DNA from: Conidiobolus incongruus B7586
Lineage: Eukaryota; Entomophthoromycota; Entomophthoromycetes; Entomophthorales; Conidiobolaceae
NCBI GenBank assembly: GCA_000697335.1
Contig: JNEM01010236.1
Coordinates: forward strand, 1 to 14,868
DNA: 14,868 nt
Direction of reading: 5' to 3'
Shown here in pieces: positions 11,330 through 14,868 of this stretch (its first letter is position 1; each line of letters starts with the position of its first letter). Both the position numbers and the translations under genes were made by a program. The notes under the pieces were generated by a model that saw only the letters and a list, made by a program, of their open reading frames with translations, had not been told where the DNA came from and ran no database searches.

Positions 11330-12260
11330 ATGTTGCTTTTTTAAAGGGTATTTTTTAGTTTTATAGTTAACTTAAGTTTTTTAACAGTAGTAATAACCTT
11401 TATTTGCTCTTAAGTAGGCTTTAGCTTCTTCACTAAAGGTTTTCTTATAAAGCTTTAAAGTAGAAACATCTATCATTTGAGATTTAAGTGGGTTAAAGTA
11501 AAGTTTAAAAGATTAATTTTTAGGGTGGGAAAATTTAGTTATAGAGTAAAGAATATCATCAATTATAATTATTATATCACAAATATTAGAAAAAAACATA
11601 TTATTAAAGTATTCCTTACTAACTAACTAAAGCTTTACTTAAGGGTTAAGGTATTATAATAGTTTGTAGATTTGTTCTTCTTCAGTAATATTTAGTATGT
11701 TTAAACATATCTCATTAAATTTCTTAATTAATTATCTTGTAAAAGTTTTTTATTTAAGCTAAGAAAGCTTTTCTCTTGTTAATCAAACTTGATCTTTTAA
11801 GTAATACCTCTCTTTAAAGGCTTTTTCTAATTGTTTAAAAGTTTGTATCTTTGTAGTAAGTTATCCTCTTAAAAATTCTTTAGGATTAAGCTTGTAATGA
11901 GTTAATTACCAAGTATAAATAGATTTTTCTAAAAAAAAAGTGGTTAATTTAAAGATATTTTTTGGATCTTTATTAAGAATTAAATCAAAATAATTCTTTA
12001 TGTTTTTAAGGTAGTTTTCAAGCTTGTGAAGGTTTTTTAAGTTATCATAAGTAGTTAATTTGTTTTTAAAGACACTAAAAAGATAGTTTAATGTATTAAC
12101 TATAGTAAAATAGCTAGTTTGTTAGATTTAAGCTTTTTGAGACATGTTTTTTTTAATCAAAAGTTGTTCAATATAAGCTTCTTAAAGGGTAGTAAGCTTT
12201 TAGAGACTAAAGTCTTAGATTCACTTAGTAATTAAGCTACCATCATCATTAAAATAATAT
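11330..12260 (-). pseudogene. gag: gag remnant of element B
   Basis: The mirror image of the A gag region, between the B leader (about 12260-12397) and protease. It includes an ATG at 12145-12143 equivalent to 2146 in A, the capsid-like helical part, and the zinc-knuckle remnant near 11345-11400. It is broken in several places. The role known for the family is particle assembly and RNA binding. Confidence 0.73.
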
Positions 12261-12397
12261 AAGGGTATTTTTTTTTAGTAGTATTATAGTATATAGTGTT
12301 AAATTTAAATGAAATAAATTATAAATAAGATTTAAAATAGTAATAGATAGGTTAAATACAAGTAGTTATTAATTTCTAGTAGGTTTTTAATAGTTTT

Positions 12398-12410
12398 GTT
12401 GCTGTTACCA
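12398..12410 (-). other. Primer binding site of element B
   Basis: On the minus strand the 13 bases directly after the 5' LTR read TGGTAACAGCAAC. TGG complements a tRNA CCA tail. This is the better-kept copy of the site at 1879-1891. The tRNA is not identified. Confidence 0.65.
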
Positions 12411-12806
12411 TATAAGTGTAGTAATAGTTAAACTAATATAGTACAGAGGAAAACTTAATATAAAAGTAGTATGGTGTAGAATGTAGTAATATAATGTAGC
12501 TATAGTATACAAGTGTAAACAAAGTTTAATTAAGCTTGAAATTAGGATGAGTCACTAATATATTAAGATTTATATTAGGTAGTGCTAATATCCTACAATA
12601 TCAATAGAATATAGTTTTAATTTTAAAAATAGTGTAAAAGTAAAAATAGTAAGAATTAAGAAGAAAAAAAAACCTAGTTTATTAGATAATTTAATACTAT
12701 TTATATAATTAATCTAATTATATAAGTATAAATTAATTATATAATTTATAGTTAATTAGATTATATGAAAGTATATATAAGAATTTAAAGAATTAGTCTC
12801 TTAACA
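12411..12806 (-). repeat. 5' LTR of element B
   Basis: A 396-bp reverse LTR. On the minus strand it begins TGTTAAGAGACTAA and ends CACTTATA next to the primer binding site. It has the best-kept 5' terminus of the four LTR copies and pairs with 6890-7287. Confidence 0.9.
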
Positions 12807-12811
12807 ATTAA
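12807..12811. repeat. 5-bp target-site duplication (ATTAA), right of element B
   Basis: Right-hand partner of GTTAA at 6885-6889, after which the A LTR resumes without loss of sequence. Confidence 0.82.
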
Positions 12812-13118
12812 ATTAATTGTATAAATAGTATTAAATTATTTAATAAACTAGGTTCCTCTTTTTTCCTTTTAATTCTTACTATTTTTTACTTTTACACTAT
12901 TTTTAAAATTGAGACTATATTCTATTAATATTATAGGATATTAGCACTACCTAATATAAATCTTAATATATCAGTGACTCATCCTAGTTTGAAGCTTAAT
13001 TAAACTTTGTTTACACTTGCACACTATAGCCACATTATATTACTATGTTCTACACCACATTACTTTTATATTAAGTTTTCCTTTATATTATATTAGTTTA
13101 AATACCACTATGCTTATA
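12812..13118 (+). repeat. 3' LTR of element A, second part
   Basis: It continues the LTR interrupted at 6889, matches the rest of the 5' LTR, and ends CTTATA exactly before GATAT. 93 bp plus 307 bp gives 400 bp, the full LTR length. Confidence 0.9.
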
Positions 13119-13123
13119 GATAT
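13119..13123. repeat. 5-bp target-site duplication (GATAT), right of LTR element A
   Basis: Exact copy of 1474-1478. The T2 leader resumes after it. Confidence 0.85.
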
Positions 13124-13217
13124 ATTTAATAATATATAACTATATCTTTTTTCTTTTTTTGTTATTATTTTATATTATATTTTATAGATATACTAAATTT
13201 TTTTTATTAGTATTATT
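13124..13217 (+). other. Rest of the T2 leader between element A and the transposase start
   Basis: These 94 bp plus 1437-1478 (42 bp) make a 136-bp leader, the same as in T1 (84 + 52 bp). Parts align with the T1 leader, for example ATATATCTTTTTT-like and TATTATTATACTT-like stretches. No gene here. Confidence 0.7.
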
Positions 13218-14234
13218 ATACTTAAATCCCTCTTTAAAAAAATCTATTTATATATTAATTAACTTTATAAAAAAGGTAAATCAACTTGTGATATTATTAG
13301 AATTACTAGTGTTAGTTAGTTTACTATAGTTAAAGCTGTTAAAAATAACAATAAAGAAACATTTAAACTTAAACTTAAATATGTTAAAATTATAGATAAA
13401 TATAATAAGAAGTATATTTGTAGGTTAGTTAATATAGGTAAATATAGTACTATTGTAGAAATATAGTAGGAACTATAAAACTATATAAGAATATTAGTTA
13501 ACACTGATACTATTATATATATTTTATATTAACATAGATATTACTTATACTTTAAGAAAAAACACCTTTAATTAAAGAAATCCCACTATAAAGTTAAGTA
13601 AGAGTTTAAATGTCACCACTAATATTAAACTAAAACTAATTAGAATAAGGTTATTTAATCTAATGAAACAAAAATATACTTTAGTAAATTTGATAAAAAA
13701 GTTAAATACTTTAAAAAAGATACAGAACTACTTTATAACTATTATGTTAATTTTACCTAAAAGTACAATAGTGGGTTAATTATTATTTAGGGATATATAT
13801 TATCTTTAGGTGTAAAATATCTTTGTAAAACTAATAAGGGAATTAATACTTAAATGTATTAAAGTATTTTAAATAATAAATTAAAAAAAACTATTGAATA
13901 ATATAAGTTAAATTAATCTAATATTATTTTCTAATAAAATAATACCTTTTGTTATACTATAGCTTCTATTACTAAATAACTTAAAAATAATAAGATAATA
14001 GTTATAAAGTAGCTTTTTTAATTTCCTAACTTTAATCTAATTAAATACCTTTAGGATTAATTAAAAAAAACTATTAAAGTTTTCCCCCTAGTTAAAAATT
14101 TAAATCAACTTTAAAAATATATTCAAGAAATATAGAACAAAATTAACTTTTCTTAGTGTAAGAAGTTAATTAATTTTATACCCCATAAACTTAAAGAAGT
14201 TAGAAAAGCTAAAAGTAGATACATTAGGTTTTAA
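13218..14234 (+). pseudogene. Tc1-like DD34E transposase remnant of T2
   Basis: One frame of 339 codons without indels, from ATA (ATG in T1) to TAA, the same length as the T1 copy. N-terminal helix-turn-helix: YKKGKSTCDIIRITSVS, then FTIVKAVKNNN, of the type GKSxREIAxxxGVSxSTV. Catalytic part: SNETKIYF (family SDE, Asp now Asn), IIFxxNNTFCYT (family QQDNAPCHTA, Asp now Asn), and FPNFNLIKYL (family SPDLNPIEYLW, Glu now Lys), with 34 residues between the second and third positions. About 28 in-frame stops, all TAA or TAG and no TGA, mostly at Gln and Trp positions. All three catalytic positions and the start are lost, so it is dead. The protein would have bound the repeats at both element ends and moved T2 by cut and paste. 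Confidence 0.88.
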
Positions 14235-14247
14235 TTTTTTTTTATCA

Positions 14248-14459
14248 CTAAAAACCTGTAAATTTATAACTCACCTTAGGTAAAATTTAAAGGTTTATAT
14301 TTTAGTTAATTAATAGCTAAATATCATCTTTTAATAATATATATAATTAATAAATATAATAAATTTTAATTATTTTATTTAGATTTATTTCATTAAATAT
14401 TAATTAAGTTATTAGTAAAAATAAGAGTGTTTTTGATTTTATAACTTACTTTTGCAGGT
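14248..14459 (+). repeat. T2 right terminal inverted repeat, IR/DR type
   Basis: Inner repeat at about 14250-14276 (reverse complement AGGTGAGTTATAAATTTACA...) and outer repeat at about 14431-14459 (reverse complement ACCTGCAAAAGTAAGTTATA...), 183 bp apart. It is the inverted partner of 1248-1465 and the best-kept copy of both repeats. It begins 14 bp after the transposase stop. The filler between the two repeats is weakly alike in the two arms. Confidence 0.8.
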
Positions 14460-14461
14460 TA
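14460..14461. repeat. TA target-site duplication, right side of T2
   Basis: TA directly after the tip ...CTTTTGCAGGT, the partner of 1246-1247. After it the T1 leader resumes with GTGTATTATAATAAAA. Confidence 0.75.
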
Positions 14462-14517
14462 GTGTATTATAATAAAAAAAGATATATATAACTATTATCA
14501 TTTATACCCTCTTAACT

Positions 14518-14728
14518 TATAAACCTATAAATTTATAACTCACCTTAGTTAAATTTTAAGTTTTGATATATTAACCAATAACTAATAAAATAAAATCAAA
14601 TATAGTTAGTTATAATCAACTTATATAGGTAAATTATACATTTTAATTTAAATTTATTTAATTAAGAATTATTTAAGATATAGGTAAATATATAAGTAAT
14701 TTTGATTTTATAACTTACTTTTGTGGGC
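14518..14728 (-). repeat. T1 right terminal inverted repeat, IR/DR type
   Basis: Inner repeat at about 14521-14545 and outer repeat at about 14700-14728, 183 bp apart, the same spacing as in the T2 right arm. It points the same way as that arm, as expected for the right end of the element that T2 entered. The tip reads ...CTTTTGTGGGC followed by TA (14729-14730), the likely target duplication of T1; its partner lies left of the window. Confidence 0.8.
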
Positions 14729-14730
14729 TA

Positions 14731-14868
14731 ATATATAATATTAATCAAAAATCAATATATTTTAAATATTAACTTAATAAATATTTTTAATTCAATATAA
14801 TGATTAACAAAATTATTTTAAAAATATATTAGGTAATTTAGGAAATATTTAAATAAAAATTTTTTAAA
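14731..14868. other. A+T-rich flank outside T1
   Basis: 138 bases with no recognisable gene, terminal repeat or RNA. A 17-base stretch, AAATATTAACTTAATAA, is shared with the T1 leader near 1210-1230; in such low-complexity DNA I give it little weight. Confidence 0.5.

Larger units (their letters stand above)
6890..12806 (-). mobile_element. LTR element B: second copy of the same chromovirus, minus strand, inside the 3' LTR of A
   Basis: A full-span, broken copy of the same Ty3/Gypsy family as A, 5917 bp long, read right to left: 5' LTR (12806-12411), primer binding site (12410-12398), gag remnant, pol remnant with protease to chromodomain, and 3' LTR (7287-6890). It is about 200 bp longer than A because of a 207-bp tandem duplication at 7621-8034. 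B is flanked by a 5-bp target duplication and both halves of the A 3' LTR, so it is the youngest of the four elements. Sampled stretches of A and B differ almost only by transitions. The number of breaks is similar to A, in the order of dozens. Confidence 0.92.
1479..13118 (+). mobile_element. LTR element A: Ty3/Gypsy chromovirus fossil, plus strand, inside T2 and split by element B
   Basis: A full-span but broken LTR retrotransposon of about 5.72 kb once element B is left out. In order: 5' LTR (1479-1878), primer binding site (1879-1891), leader, gag remnant (about 2046-2990), pol remnant with protease, reverse transcriptase, RNase H, integrase and a C-terminal chromodomain (about 3165-6770), then the 3' LTR (6797-6889 continuing at 12812-13118). 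The order RT-RNase H-integrase-chromodomain defines the chromovirus branch of Ty3/Gypsy (Metaviridae). No envelope gene is seen. The copy is heavily decayed, with breaks in the order of dozens and no reading frame of useful length. Because the decay is driven by C-to-T mutation, no age can be read from LTR divergence. It is younger than T2 and older than B. Confidence 0.92.
1248..14459 (+). mobile_element. T2: Tc1-like (DD34E) DNA transposon inserted in the T1 leader, split by LTR element A
   Basis: T2 is the same family as T1, in opposite orientation. Both tips are visible: 1248 starts ACCTACAAAAGTAAG, and the reverse complement of 14459 starts ACCTGCAAAAGTAAG, matching at about 27 of 29 positions. 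Each end is a long arm of about 215 bp with an outer and an inner repeat. Inside are a leader (interrupted at 1479-13118 by LTR element A), the transposase remnant 13218-14234, and a short 3' tail. Without the retroelement and its duplicated GATAT, T2 is about 1567 bp, typical of Tc1-like transposons. It is flanked by TA. It is defective, with about 28 in-frame stops in its transposase and the start codon reading ATA. Confidence 0.87.
1..14728 (-). mobile_element. T1: outermost Tc1-like (DD34E) DNA transposon, minus strand, split by T2
   Basis: T1 is present as two pieces, 1-1247 and 14462-14728, separated by T2. On the minus strand the order is: right terminal repeat (14728 inward to about 14518), 5' leader (rest of 14462-14545 joined to 1247-1196), transposase remnant (1195-179), then the inner part of the left terminal repeat (about 165 to 1). 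The left tip should lie about 46 bp before the window, judging from T2, whose 3' arm is 225 bp beyond its stop. The right tip is followed by TA (14729-14730), as expected for Tc1/mariner insertion. The total would be about 1.56 kb, normal for a Tc1-like element. The assignment of 14462-14728 to T1 rests on its orientation and on spacing: the inner repeat-to-start distance becomes 136 bp after removing T2, exactly as in T2. The element is inactive, with about two dozen in-frame stops. Confidence 0.85.

Noticed and set aside
1479-12806. Inverted segmental duplication or hairpin amplification event
   Set aside because: The mirror symmetry comes from two separate insertions: B has its own two LTRs and a 5-bp target duplication, and the A LTR resumes exactly after it.
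179-14234. Alternative genetic code with TAA/TAG read as Gln
   Set aside because: The absence of TGA in both transposase frames made this tempting. But catalytic Asp and Glu of T2 are changed to Asn and Lys, its start is ATA, and several TAA/TAG codons stand at Trp positions such as YLWD. Those fit C-to-T decay of both strands and not a code change.
1-14728. T1 and T2 as the two inverted ends of one composite transposon
   Set aside because: Each has its own terminal repeats and full-length transposase frame, and the leader lengths match only if T2 is nested in T1.
14759-14790. Stretch shared with the T1 leader near 1210-1230 as a further target duplication or element end
   Set aside because: Only 17 bases of low-complexity A+T sequence, not adjacent to any element tip; probably chance.
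1-14868. Mitochondrial or plastid DNA because of the extreme A+T content
   Set aside because: No rRNA, tRNA or respiratory-chain gene is seen, and nested Ty3/Gypsy and Tc1 elements with target duplications are nuclear.
1-14868. tRNA, rRNA, riboswitch or CRISPR array
   Set aside because: No cloverleaf-like G+C stems, no conserved rRNA blocks, and no regularly spaced short repeats; the repeats present are explained by the transposons.

Overview
The window is an extremely A+T-rich graveyard of transposable elements. I see no host gene in it. The best fit is an AT-isochore or heterochromatic block of a filamentous fungus, most likely an ascomycete with repeat-induced point mutation (RIP). Reasons: copies of one family differ almost only by C/T and G/A transitions; the two transposase frames have no indels but are full of TAA/TAG where Gln (CAA/CAG) and Trp (TGG) codons belong; I noticed no CG dinucleotide; and the elements are a chromodomain Ty3/Gypsy retrotransposon and a Tc1-like DNA transposon, both common in fungi. 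The species cannot be told from this.

The layout is four elements nested inside one another, and nearly every base is explained. (1) T1, a Tc1-like DD34E transposon on the minus strand, is outermost. Its left tip lies just outside the window, its transposase remnant is 179-1195, and its right terminal repeat ends at 14728. (2) T2, a second copy of the same family on the plus strand, sits in the 5' leader of T1 at 1248-14459, flanked by TA. Its transposase remnant is 13218-14234. (3) LTR element A, a plus-strand Ty3/Gypsy chromovirus fossil, sits in the 5' leader of T2 at 1479-13118, flanked by GATAT on both sides. (4) LTR element B, the same family on the minus strand, sits in the 3' LTR of A at 6890-12806, flanked by GTTAA/ATTAA. 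The order of insertion is therefore T1, T2, A, B, followed or accompanied by heavy C-to-T decay, and apparently last a 207-bp tandem duplication inside B.

The nesting model can be checked internally. With the insertions taken out, the distance from the inner terminal repeat to the transposase start is 136 bp in both T1 and T2. Both transposase frames are 339 codons including the stop. The 3' LTR of A, split by B, adds up to 400 bp, the same as its 5' LTR.

No element looks able to move by itself. Both family-into-family insertions are in opposite orientation, so A and B form inverted arms of about 5.4-5.6 kb around a 305-bp loop. That structure could fold back in DNA or give double-stranded RNA if transcribed. 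The last 138 bases (14731-14868) are A+T-rich flank in which I recognise nothing.
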